Assembly (NCBI GenBank): GCA_004377135.1
Contig: SOHS01000084.1
Span: forward strand, 1 to 10,478
Source of the DNA: Dehalococcoidia bacterium
GTDB lineage: Bacteria; Chloroflexota; Dehalococcoidia; GIF9; AB-539-J10
Direction of reading: 5' to 3'
Length of the DNA stretch: 10,478 nt
The notes beneath the pieces were generated by a model that made no database searches, was not told the DNA's origin, and saw nothing but the letters and a program-made list of their open reading frames with translations. The translations under genes and the position numbers were made by a program. Every line of letters begins with the position of its first letter. The first letter of the stretch is position 1. Positions 1-6,871 of this stretch are shown one piece after another.

Positions 1-734
1 TCGAAGCAAAAGCAGCAGAAAAGCACCTCACCGAAGCAAACCTACGCCTGGTGGTGAGCATAGCCAAGAAATATATCGGGCATGGCATGCCTCTCCTTGA
101 ACTTATTCAGGAGGGGAATATTGGCCTTATCCGAGCTGTGGACAAGTTTCAGTATAGAAAGGGCTACAAGTTTAGCACCTATGCCACCTGGTGGATCAGG
201 CAGGGTATCACTAGATCTATAGCTGACCAATCCCGTGCCATTCGCATTCCGGTACACATGGTAGAAACAATTAACAAACTATTACGCACAATGCGTCAGT
301 TAGTTCAAGAACTTGGACGCGAACCAAGTTACGAAGAAATTGGCAGCCGCCTAAATATGTCGTCAGAAAGAGTAGAAGAGGTCATGGCCTTGTTTTTCCG
401 TGAGCCAATATCGCTAGATATGCCTATCGGTGAGGATGAAGATAGTCGGTTAGGCGACCTTGTTGAAGATCATGCCAGTTTAGCGCCAACTGAAGCCACT
501 TCACAGCAGCTACTCAAAGAACAAATAGATAAAGTACTTAGTGAACTTACCGAGCGTGAAAAAAGGGTTCTGCAGCTTAGATTTGGCCTTAAAGACGGAC
601 ACGCTCGAACTCTGGAAGAGGTGGGCAGAGAATTCAATGTAACTCGAGAAAGAATACGACAGATTGAAGGCAAGGCTCTGCGCAAGTTACGTCATCCCAT
701 TCGCAGTCGAAAGCTCAAAGGCTATCTAGACTGA
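1..734 (+). CDS. rpoD: Primary RNA polymerase sigma-70 factor (RpoD/SigA), C-terminal part, 5' truncated by window edge
   Basis: This is the housekeeping sigma subunit, which directs core RNA polymerase to -10/-35 promoters. The reading frame is open from base 3 (first whole codon) and yields 243 visible residues, so an internal ATG at 51 is not the start. Visible residues 7-20 are region 2.1 (HLTEANLRLVVSIAKKY). Residues 59-85 are regions 2.3-2.4 (TYATWWIRQGITRSIADQSR, then AIRIPVH), which melt and read the -10 element. Residues ~90-133 are region 3. Residues 134-156 (EPISLDMPIGEDEDSRLGDL) are the region 3.2 finger. Residues 181-230 are region 4, with the -35-reading helix-turn-helix TLEEVGREFNVTRERIRQIE. 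The near-consensus regions 2.4 and 4.2 mark a primary rather than an alternative or ECF sigma. The N-terminal region 1.1/1.2 lies outside the window. The stop is 2 bp from the convergent ffh stop. Family assignment is very secure; group 1 status is strongly favoured. Confidence 0.96.
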   Translation, partial: EAKAAEKHLTEANLRLVVSIAKKYIGHGMPLLELIQEGNIGLIRAVDKFQYRKGYKFSTYATWWIRQGITRSIADQSRAIRIPVHMVETINKLLRTMRQLVQELGREPSYEEIGSRLNMSSERVEEVMALFFREPISLDMPIGEDEDSRLGDLVEDHASLAPTEATSQQLLKEQIDKVLSELTEREKRVLQLRFGLKDGHARTLEEVGREFNVTRERIRQIEGKALRKLRHPIRSRKLKGYLD

Positions 735-736
735 TT

Positions 737-2077
737 TCACCTTAAGGGAATGTCAAACATAGTACCCATCTTTTTAGGTAACTTACCTCGCGTTAGTGAC
801 TTAGTCAACTTTTGCATCTCACGAAACTGATTAAGAAGTTGATTAACGTCTTGGGATGTGGTGCCGCTTCCTCGAGCAATACGGCTTCGCCGTCTGCCAT
901 CAATAATGGCTGGATTACACCTTTCCTCGCAAGTCATAGACAGGATCATAGCCTCTATCTTCTTTAATCGTTTCTCACTCTCGTCATCTGGCAAATAAGA
1001 AGCGACTTTGGAGAAGCCCGGTACCATTTCCACCAGTTTCCCCAAAGAACCCATCTTGTGAATTTGGCGCATTTGGCTGAGGAGGTCCTCAAGGTCAAAA
1101 TCCCCGGTGCGCATTTTTCTTTCCAAATTCTTGGTCTGTTGCTGATCAAAGGCCGTCTCGACTTGCTCGATGAAGGTGAGCATATCTCCCATACCTAAAA
1201 TGCGAGACGCTAAGCGGTCGGGATGAAATACCTCCAGCGCATCCATTTTCTCACCCGTGCCCATGTATTTTATGGGCACTCCGGTAACAAATCTAATAGA
1301 GAGAGCGGCGCCACCTCGGGCATCTCCATCCATCTTCGTCAGGATGAGTCCCGTGAGGCCGATTCGACTGTGGAATTCTTGAGCTACCCTCACGGCATCC
1401 TGCCCAATCATAGCATCTACCGTAAGCAGTACTTCTGAAGGCTGTACCAGGGATTTGATATCAGCTAATTCCTTCATCATGGCCTCGTCAATGTGCAGGC
1501 GCCCCTGAGTATCTACTATAACCCAGGTTGACCCACTTTCTTTAGCTTGGTTTAGAGCACGCTGGCAAATTGTTGTTGACGCTACCTTAGCATCCTCACT
1601 ATATACCGGTATATAGTGTTGCTCACCCAGCAATTTGAGTTGTTCAATAGCAGCAGGTCGGCGAGTATCAGCAGCTACTAATAAAGGACGCTGCCCTAGA
1701 TGTTTGAGCTGAACAGCTAGCTTCACCGCCGTACTAGTTTTACCAGAACCCTGCAATCCTACAAGCAAAGCGACCGCTGGTAAGTCAGTAACCGAAGCTA
1801 AACGGCCAGGCTCTCCACCTAAGATAGCAATTAGTTCTTCATTGACAATTTTGATAATCTGCTGGGCTGGTGTTAGGCTACGCAATACTTCGGAGCAAAG
1901 AGCACGCTCTCGCACCCTGGACAGGAATTCCTTGACCACCTTAAAATTTACATCTGCTTCCAGAAGCGCCAGCCGTACCTGGCGTAAAGCATCGTCGATG
2001 TCCCCTTCACTAAGCTTGCCTTTCCTGCCAAGCTTATCAAATACAGCGGTCAACTTTTGGGTTAAGACTTCAAGCAT
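737..2077 (-). CDS. ffh: Signal recognition particle GTPase Ffh (SRP54)
   Basis: Ffh is the protein part of the signal recognition particle. With SRP RNA and the receptor FtsY it targets inner-membrane proteins co-translationally. The 446-residue length is normal for the family. Residues 1-85 form the helical N domain. The G domain has the P-loop GLQGSGKTS (107-115), DTRRPAA (137-143), the G3 element DTQGR (189-193), TKMDGDARGGAALS (247-260) and the closing GTGEKMDALEVFHPDRLASR (273-292). The M domain follows from ~295, with MGSLGKLVEMVPG (342-354) and the SRP-RNA-binding RIARGSG (399-405). The usual DTAGR is DTQGR here, a mild deviation. The protein ends without a long Gly/Met-rich tail. The ATG is preceded by a candidate promoter whose -10 element leaves only a leader of about 8 nt, with no clear Shine-Dalgarno sequence. 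The neighbouring ribosomal/rimM/trmD genes often found near ffh are absent here. Confidence 0.97.
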   Translation of the reverse strand: MLEVLTQKLTAVFDKLGRKGKLSEGDIDDALRQVRLALLEADVNFKVVKEFLSRVRERALCSEVLRSLTPAQQIIKIVNEELIAILGGEPGRLASVTDLPAVALLVGLQGSGKTSTAVKLAVQLKHLGQRPLLVAADTRRPAAIEQLKLLGEQHYIPVYSEDAKVASTTICQRALNQAKESGSTWVIVDTQGRLHIDEAMMKELADIKSLVQPSEVLLTVDAMIGQDAVRVAQEFHSRIGLTGLILTKMDGDARGGAALSIRFVTGVPIKYMGTGEKMDALEVFHPDRLASRILGMGDMLTFIEQVETAFDQQQTKNLERKMRTGDFDLEDLLSQMRQIHKMGSLGKLVEMVPGFSKVASYLPDDESEKRLKKIEAMILSMTCEERCNPAIIDGRRRSRIARGSGTTSQDVNQLLNQFREMQKLTKSLTRGKLPKKMGTMFDIPLR

Positions 2078-2091
2078 ATTGGCCCCGAAGT

Positions 2092-2121
2092 ATTTTATGC
2101 TTAGCTAAATACCATAGTCAA
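2092..2121 (-). promoter_or_regulatory. Candidate sigma-70 promoter of ffh
   Basis: Read on the minus strand, TTGACT (2121-2116; 5 of 6 to consensus) is followed after 18 bp by TAAAAT (2097-2092; 5 of 6). Transcription would begin near 2085, leaving about 8 nt before the ffh ATG at 2077, with no recognisable Shine-Dalgarno sequence. Spacing and match are good, but this is a sequence-only prediction. Confidence 0.5.
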
Positions 2122-2167
2122 CTCGTTTTGCCATGTCCAGAATTTTCATCTCAAACTAAGAATCCTA

Positions 2168-2196
2168 TTGCACTTAACCCAGAATCAGCATACTAT
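2168..2196 (+). promoter_or_regulatory. Candidate sigma-70 promoter of the HIT-family gene, possibly leaderless
   Basis: TTGCAC (2168-2173; 3 of 6) is separated by 17 bp from TACTAT (2191-2196; 4 of 6, keeping the important first, second and last bases). A start site about 7 nt downstream would fall at 2203-2204, directly before the ATG at 2206. There is no convincing Shine-Dalgarno sequence in front of that ATG, which fits a leaderless mRNA. The match is modest. Confidence 0.33.
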
Positions 2197-2205
2197 ATAG
2201 GTTTA

Positions 2206-2679
2206 ATGGAACAACTTTGGGCACCATGGCGAATAGAATATATACAAAAATCCACAGAAGGCGGCTGTATCTTGTGCCAGAAGCCCCGGGAAAATACCGA
2301 TGAGGCAAATTTTATCCTTTATCGTGGCCAACACAATTTTATAATCCTGAACGCCTTTCCCTATAATCCTGGGCATTTAATGGTCGCCCCCTATCGGCAT
2401 ATAGCAAATTTACAGGATTTAAGGGATGCAGAAGCAGAGGAACATTTTGACATTATCAAAAAAGGCTTAGAACTTCTAAGAGAGGTAATGGAGCCAATGG
2501 GCTTTAATATCGGCTTAAATTTGGGCAAAGTTGCTGGAGCCGGAATAGCGGAGCACCTCCATACTCATATAGTCCCCAGGTGGCAAGGTGACACTAACTT
2601 CATGCCGGTGTTGTCTGATACCAAAGTCTTATCGGAAGCTTTGGTTTCCACATACCGAAGGCTAAGAGCGAAGTTATAA
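2206..2679 (+). CDS. HIT-family (histidine triad) nucleotide hydrolase/phosphorylase, AP4A phosphorylase-like
   Basis: HIT proteins cleave or phosphorolyse nucleotide phosphoesters. The closest-looking subgroup (long HIT proteins beginning LWAPWR, with a CxxC) includes bacterial diadenosine-tetraphosphate phosphorylases, so a cytosolic AP4A-degrading role is likely but the substrate is not proven. From the chosen ATG the protein is 157 residues: MEQLWAPWRIEYI at the N-terminus, CILC (21-24) as half of a probable zinc site, the core NAFPYNPGHLMVAPYRH (49-65), and the triad HLHTHIV (117-123) with the predicted nucleophile His119, followed by PRWQGDTNFMPV. The frame is open upstream to an ATG at 2128, but the 26 extra residues look unlike the family and the predicted promoter lies inside them, so 2206 is preferred. 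The gene is divergent from ffh and convergent with pheA, so it is probably monocistronic. Confidence 0.9.
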   Translation: MEQLWAPWRIEYIQKSTEGGCILCQKPRENTDEANFILYRGQHNFIILNAFPYNPGHLMVAPYRHIANLQDLRDAEAEEHFDIIKKGLELLREVMEPMGFNIGLNLGKVAGAGIAEHLHTHIVPRWQGDTNFMPVLSDTKVLSEALVSTYRRLRAKL

Positions 2680-2898
2680 AAATAGTTGCCAAATTTTATT
2701 GGGATTGCTCAGCGCCTCTCCTTATAGCCAAGGCAATTCCTTTAGCTTAGAGACTTCGTTAAAACAACGCCAAAGCAAGATAGCTGCGCAAACAATGTGG
2801 ACAGAAGGGTAGCTTAGCCTTTTACCAAAGTGAAAACTGGAAGGAAATTCCCAGAATCTGAACAGGATTTAAGAGGCGGGGTTATTTAGAGCCTAACT
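2680..2898. other. Convergent intergenic region without recognised gene
   Basis: This 219-bp stretch lies between the 3' ends of the HIT gene and pheA. I find no credible ORF, tRNA or SRP RNA core. Only very short stems are visible (for example CGTT/AACG around 2755-2767 and CTGG/CCAG around 2838-2855), none followed by a T-tract. No terminator can therefore be named for either gene. Confidence 0.5.
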
Positions 2899-3714
2899 TC
2901 AGGTAGCTTGAGGATAGGAGCCAAGTATCTTAATGAAAGTAGCCTCTCTGTGTAACTCCCTCACAGCTTCCTGGTAAACTTCGCCATCTAAGTGACCCTC
3001 GAAATCAGCATAAAAAACATATTCCCAGGGCTTAATTCGGCTCGGTCTCGACTCCAGTTTTGTTAAATTTATATTCCTTGTGGCGAAGATACCCAAGATT
3101 CTGTATAGAGAGCCCGGCTTATGTTCAGCAACAAACACGAGAGAGGTCTTATTTCTCTGCGCGGGTTTAGCTTTCTGCTTTGAGATAGCTACGAATTTGG
3201 TGTAGTTATTGACACTCGTCTCAATTTCCGGTGCCAGAATCCCCAGCCCATAAATATCGGCAGCTCTTTTGCTAGCTATGGCAGCACAGTTCTTCAACCT
3301 TTTCTCTTTTATCATTTTGGCACTGCCCGCGGTATTATAGCTAGATATAATTTCGACATCCAGTTTGCTTAAAAATTCCGCACATTGAGCCAAGGCTTGA
3401 GGATGGGAGTAAATCGTTGTTATATCCGCCAACTTTTCTCCCGGTAGAGCCATCAGGCAGTGGCTTACTTTGAGAATAGCTTCAGCAAATATATTGAGAG
3501 GATACGCCAATAACAAATCGTAGGTCTCGTTGATACTGCCAGCTTGAGAGTTCTCTACAGGAACTACCCCAAATTCAACCTTATCCTGCGCCACAAGTTC
3601 AAAAACTTCTTTCAGACGAACACACGGTAAAAAATTAATGTCCCCACCAAAAAGCTTTACCGCGGCATCCTCGCTGAAAGCGCCTCTTTCTCCTTGAAAA
3701 GCAACCTTGACCAT
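2899..3714 (-). CDS. pheA: Prephenate dehydratase, monofunctional, with C-terminal ACT domain
   Basis: The enzyme converts prephenate to phenylpyruvate with loss of water and CO2, the committed step of phenylalanine synthesis in the cytosol. At 271 residues it has the size of a stand-alone dehydratase without a chorismate mutase domain. The catalytic domain spans about 1-178: FQGERGAFSEDAA (6-18), VVPVENSQAGSINETYDLL (50-68), HPQALAQC (104-111), YNTAGSAKMI (126-135), AAIASKRAADIYGL (144-157) and the active-site element YTKF (171-174), where most homologs have TRF. The catalytic threonine (172) is kept and the arginine is replaced by lysine. The ACT domain (~189-266) has KPGSLYRIL (199-207) and ESRP (221-224), the phenylalanine-binding feedback site, so allosteric inhibition by phenylalanine is expected. 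The gene lies 54 bp downstream of trkH on the same strand, but a -10-like TATACT just before the ATG suggests its own promoter. Confidence 0.95.
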   Translation of the reverse strand: MVKVAFQGERGAFSEDAAVKLFGGDINFLPCVRLKEVFELVAQDKVEFGVVPVENSQAGSINETYDLLLAYPLNIFAEAILKVSHCLMALPGEKLADITTIYSHPQALAQCAEFLSKLDVEIISSYNTAGSAKMIKEKRLKNCAAIASKRAADIYGLGILAPEIETSVNNYTKFVAISKQKAKPAQRNKTSLVFVAEHKPGSLYRILGIFATRNINLTKLESRPSRIKPWEYVFYADFEGHLDGEVYQEAVRELHREATFIKILGSYPQAT

Positions 3715-3727
3715 AAACCTATTGCAA

Positions 3728-3733
3728 AGTATA
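3728..3733 (-). promoter_or_regulatory. Candidate -10 element for pheA
   Basis: Read on the minus strand this is TATACT (5 of 6 to TATAAT), placed so that transcription would begin near 3721, about 7 nt before the pheA ATG. No good -35 hexamer lies 16-18 bp upstream, and no strong Shine-Dalgarno sequence lies between it and the ATG. It lies in the 54-bp gap after trkH, so pheA may be expressed independently of trkAH. Confidence 0.3.
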
Positions 3734-3768
3734 GCCTAAACCCGTTTTGAACTTCTACTGTAGCTTGA

Positions 3769-5205
3769 TTAGCCTTTCCAAAAGCGAGGGAAAAATATCA
3801 TAAAAACGGTAAACAATTCTAACCGCCCCAACCACATGCACATAATCAAGATGACCTTGGCTGCACCGGGGAGCAAGGAATAATTCAAACCGGGACCCAC
3901 TCCACCTAAACCGGGCCCCACATTACCCAGAGTAGCAGCTACTGCTGAAATTGATGTCTCTAAATTAAGCCCCAGGAAACAAAGCATGAATGAAGCTAAA
4001 ACAGCAACAATAATATAGAGAAAGAGGAAAGAAATTATATCCCGGATTATTCCCTCCTGCAGGGGTTTTTGGTTAAGTTTCACTGGAATCACAGCTTTCG
4101 GGGAAATGGCCTTCCTCATCATTACCCTCGTATGTTTTATCAGGGTTAAAAACCGCACTACTTTTATTGCCCCTCCAGTAGAGCCACCACAGGCTCCGAT
4201 GAACATCAAAGCCAGAAGCACTATTCTGGCGCCAGCGTGCCAGGAGCCGAAATCAGCAGTGACGAAACCTGTGGTAGTCATGATTGAGATTGCCTGAAAC
4301 ATTCCTTCCCTGTATGAGTTCAAGCCTTGTGAACCTATTAATAGTAAGATAGCGACCGCCAGAATAATCAGGTAAAGCCTGAATTCCTCGCCTTTAAGTG
4401 CTTTCCAGTTTCCCCGCAAAACATGATAGTGAGTTATGAAGCTCATGCCTGCCAGGAACATAAAGATCATGATTATGTATTCTGCAATGGGATTACCGTA
4501 GGACCCGATACTTGCTGTGGTGGGGGTAAATCCGCCAGTAGGTATGGTTGAGAAGGAGATGCAAATTGAGTCAAAGAGCGGGAGCCTGGCCAAGAAGTAA
4601 AGGAGTATTGTCTCAGCAGCAGTAAAACCCACGTAAATCATCCAGAGAAGCCTTGCAGTGGTTCTGAATCTGGGACGCAGCCTTTCGGGTAATGGTCCGG
4701 GAAACTCCCGGTCAAAGAGCTGGGAGCCTCCTACCCCCAGTCTGGGCAAGATAGAAATGAAGAGAAGAACCACTCCCATTCCACCGAGCCATTGAGTAAG
4801 ACTACGCCATAGGAGAATACTTCTCGGTAATGCGAAAAATCCTTCTGTTCCTGTGGTGCTGAGGATGGTAGCCCCGGTGGTAGTGAAGCCTGACATGGTC
4901 TCGAAAAAGGCATCGAGAAAACCCAATCCCAGAAATAGATAAGGGAGTGTGCCAAGTAGAGGGATGAGGAGCCAGGTGAAAGCCACTATGGTAAAGCCAT
5001 CAGAACGCTCTATAACCTTGGTAGTTTTAAAACCAAATTCGAGAAGTAGCCCGACAGTTAAAGTTATTAATAGCGAATATAAGAAAATCCGCCAGTCCTC
5101 GCCATAGTAAAGAGCGGTTACCAGAGGAACGATATAGGCTAAGGCGAAGTATTTTAGGAATGAGCCAATGATGTGTAGGGTTAATCTTACCCTTTGACGA
5201 ACCAT
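3769..5205 (-). CDS. trkH: Trk-type potassium uptake protein TrkH (membrane channel subunit)
   Basis: TrkH/KtrB proteins are inner-membrane K+ translocators built from four pore repeats. The 478-residue sequence is strongly hydrophobic with many predicted transmembrane helices, the first at about residues 13-32. The four selectivity-filter loops are visible: GFTTTGATIL (106-115), STIPTGGFTP (219-228), SIMTTTGFVTADF (307-319) and AATLGNVGPGLG (423-434). Other TrkH hallmarks are ACGGSTGGAIKVVR (338-351), the positively charged segment VMMRKAISPKAVIPVKLN (361-378), and the C-terminal MWLGRLELFTVFMIF. The start codon lies inside the end of trkA (19-bp overlap), a sign of translational coupling. 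A later start would cut into the first helix, so the overlapping ATG is preferred. It acts with the TrkA product, which binds its cytosolic face and gates it in response to nucleotides. Confidence 0.96.
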   Translation of the reverse strand: MVRQRVRLTLHIIGSFLKYFALAYIVPLVTALYYGEDWRIFLYSLLITLTVGLLLEFGFKTTKVIERSDGFTIVAFTWLLIPLLGTLPYLFLGLGFLDAFFETMSGFTTTGATILSTTGTEGFFALPRSILLWRSLTQWLGGMGVVLLFISILPRLGVGGSQLFDREFPGPLPERLRPRFRTTARLLWMIYVGFTAAETILLYFLARLPLFDSICISFSTIPTGGFTPTTASIGSYGNPIAEYIIMIFMFLAGMSFITHYHVLRGNWKALKGEEFRLYLIILAVAILLLIGSQGLNSYREGMFQAISIMTTTGFVTADFGSWHAGARIVLLALMFIGACGGSTGGAIKVVRFLTLIKHTRVMMRKAISPKAVIPVKLNQKPLQEGIIRDIISFLFLYIIVAVLASFMLCFLGLNLETSISAVAATLGNVGPGLGGVGPGLNYSLLPGAAKVILIMCMWLGRLELFTVFMIFFPRFWKG

Positions 5206-5843
5206 CTATTCATAAATTCGGTCCCCTGTTTAGCGGATTCCCGGGTCACGATGAGAGTCAGCCAATCTTTGGGCTTTATCTCAGTATCCAAAAGCAGATA
5301 CTTCCCCTCTCTTTGCACTACGAGGACCTTTACCCCGTTTGGAGTTGCCAGTTTAGAAACCCATTTCCCAACACATTTCATATCCTCCTCAACCTCTATT
5401 TCGAAGATCTCTGCGCTTTCGAGCGAAAGGTAGTCCTTTACATAAGGATGTGAAATCATGCGGTAGATGTGTTTGGCTGCTACTATGTCTGGGTTAACCT
5501 GCAAATTAATCCCAGCCTGCCTGAAAGTTTCCGTATGCTCTGCATCGTCTACAAGAGAAATCACCGTTTTTACCCCAATTTCTTTGGCTACCATGCAAAG
5601 CATTAAATTCTCGGAGTCATCGCCAGCTGCGGCCACAAAGGCATGGGCATTCCTGACTCTCGCCTCTTCGAGGGTGGACTTCTGGCCAGCATCTCCTGTG
5701 ATCACCATGATGTCAGAACCCTCTGCTATTTCAGCGCATCTCGCAGGGTCCCGGTCTATAACCAGTACTTCATTCCTTTCTTTAAAAAGGAGCTCCGCTA
5801 AATTCTTCCCTATATCACTTAAGCCTGCTATTACGATATACAT
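5187..5843 (-). CDS. trkA: Potassium channel regulatory subunit TrkA (single RCK_N + RCK_C)
   Basis: TrkA is the peripheral, ligand-binding gating ring of the Trk K+ uptake system. At 218 residues it is the half-size (KtrA-like) form with one RCK_N and one RCK_C, versus about 458 in the duplicated E. coli protein. The Rossmann domain spans ~1-118: MYIVIAGLSDIGKNLAELL with the dinucleotide loop at residues 7-12, the ribose-binding acidic residue in VIDRDP (28-33), TGDA (49-52) and AAAGDDSENL (71-80). The RCK_C domain covers ~135-215. The loop reads GLSDIG, with serine at position 9 where GxGxxG has its second glycine; this could change nucleotide preference or affinity. It is the first gene of the trkA-trkH pair and overlaps trkH by 19 bp. 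I see no strong promoter upstream. Confidence 0.93.
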   Translation of the reverse strand: MYIVIAGLSDIGKNLAELLFKERNEVLVIDRDPARCAEIAEGSDIMVITGDAGQKSTLEEARVRNAHAFVAAAGDDSENLMLCMVAKEIGVKTVISLVDDAEHTETFRQAGINLQVNPDIVAAKHIYRMISHPYVKDYLSLESAEIFEIEVEEDMKCVGKWVSKLATPNGVKVLVVQREGKYLLLDTEIKPKDWLTLIVTRESAKQGTEFMNRWFVKG

Positions 5844-6054
5844 TATCTTATCTTCGATACCGAACCAACTTTGTTATCCTTTCAATGAATCAATGAAATG
5901 ATGATGAAAAAGGAGCTCCAGGTCAGGGAACAACTAAACTTGAAGATTGACTTAGAATGCTAGGCACTCTCCATTCATATTGCTTCACTATCCCACTACT
6001 GTTAAGCATCGAGCGATTTTAACCCCCCCCCACCATGATTGTCAAGTGCTGAGT
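5844..6054. other. Intergenic region upstream of trkA and downstream of recO
   Basis: No gene is recognisable in this 211-bp stretch. It holds a run of nine C on the plus strand (6023-6031), an imperfect hairpin at 6001-6023 (GTTAA/TTAAC arms around ATCG/CGAT) about 32 nt past the recO stop, and a second copy of a 13-base word (5907-5919) that also occurs inside trkA (5784-5796). The hairpin has no T-tract on the recO transcript, so it is not a convincing intrinsic terminator. No good promoter for trkA was found. Confidence 0.5.
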
Positions 6055-6861
6055 TTATATGGCGGCAATTTCCTTTTTGAACTCTTGTAGCCAGGTCAGT
6101 GATTTAAGCTCTCGCTGCAAAATATATCTTATATATTCGTGCAATACCCGCTCTAGCTCCCAGGATAATTCCGGTTTTATTCTGACCCGCCTTGCAGTGG
6201 CATAGTCACAGCTTTGCCACAAACGAAGAACCTTCAAAGCTCCCACCGAAAGGGTAAGGGAGGGTTTTAATGAAATTGCTTCAATTTGCTCGTAACGGTG
6301 ATTCTCTTCAGAATTACAATGGGGGCACAAGACCCCCCCCTTGCTAAGGCTGAAAAAATTGATTACTGGCTTGAGGGGCGAATCACAGCTAACACATCGG
6401 TGCAACTGGGGACGGTAACCAAGATGGTGAAGAAGATGTAGCTCAAAATAACGCAATAGAGCCTCGTTGCTGTCCGGCTCGCTCAACTGATTTAAGATAT
6501 CAAGTAATAAATCAAACAAAGGGCGATTCTCACCGCCCTCAACAGTAAATGAATCAATAAGCTCTAAGATGTAAAGGCTACAAGCCATGCGCCATAAATC
6601 ACTTTTCAAAGCTAGGAAACCATTTATCGTTTGACTTTGGGTAACAATATCGAGATTGCGCCCTTTGGCTAGCAACATCAAGCTATGCGTCAATGGTTCT
6701 ACATTGCCACCCAATTTACTCCTGGGACGGCAAGCTCCCTTAGCTACTGCCCTTAACTTACCAAATTCCGGGGTATAAATAGTGACAATCTTGTCGAATT
6801 CGCCCAGCTTAGTTTGTTTTAAGATGATGCCTTGTGTTTGATAATTCCGAGATGTACTCAC
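6055..6861 (-). CDS. recO: DNA repair protein RecO
   Basis: RecO works with RecR (and RecF) to load RecA on SSB-coated single-stranded DNA and to anneal strands during gap and break repair. The 268-residue protein matches the family in length and layout. The N-terminal OB fold (~1-80) has TQGIILKQTKLGEFDKIVTI, then FGKLRAVAKGACRPRSKLGG and EPLTHSLMLLAKGRNLDIVTQ. A helical domain follows, with the conserved SLYILELID (95-103) and LRYFELHLLHHLGYRPQL (136-153). The zinc-binding module has C156/C159 (CVSC) and C179/C182 (CPHC). Translation starts at GTG: the frame reads GTG AGT ACA TCT, and no ATG fits the family start. A run of eight G on the coding strand lies in the Lys-Gly-Gly-Val codons just before the second cysteine pair. 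It may be co-transcribed with paralog A, but a perfect TATAAT in the 167-bp gap suggests its own promoter. Confidence 0.94.
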   Translation of the reverse strand: MSTSRNYQTQGIILKQTKLGEFDKIVTIYTPEFGKLRAVAKGACRPRSKLGGNVEPLTHSLMLLAKGRNLDIVTQSQTINGFLALKSDLWRMACSLYILELIDSFTVEGGENRPLFDLLLDILNQLSEPDSNEALLRYFELHLLHHLGYRPQLHRCVSCDSPLKPVINFFSLSKGGVLCPHCNSEENHRYEQIEAISLKPSLTLSVGALKVLRLWQSCDYATARRVRIKPELSWELERVLHEYIRYILQRELKSLTWLQEFKKEIAAI

Positions 6862-6871
6862 CTTAAGTCCC

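Noticed and set aside
51..53. ATG at 51 as the start of the sigma factor
   Set aside because: It is out of place: the same frame is open to base 3 and encodes conserved sigma region 2.1 (HLTEANLRLVVS), so the gene is truncated by the window.
1842..2108. 88-residue plus-strand frame opposite the start of ffh
   Set aside because: It is antisense to the conserved Ffh N domain, has no ribosome-binding site and has a skewed Arg/Ser composition typical of a shadow frame.
2128..2205. Upstream ATG extension of the HIT-family protein by 26 residues
   Set aside because: The extension has no family similarity, overlaps the predicted promoter, and the ATG at 2206 yields the typical LWAPWR N-terminus.
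2680..2898. SRP RNA or other structured RNA near ffh
   Set aside because: The conserved SRP RNA loop sequences (GGTCAGG, GGAAGCAGC) are absent and no long stem is visible.
5467..5901. 144-residue open frame on the plus strand opposite trkA
   Set aside because: It is antisense to a clear TrkA coding region, with no recognisable domain, and its composition is explained by the complementary codons.
6001..6031. Intrinsic terminator for recO
   Set aside because: The stem is imperfect with a 2-nt loop, and no T-tract follows it on the minus strand; the homopolymer next to it is G/C.
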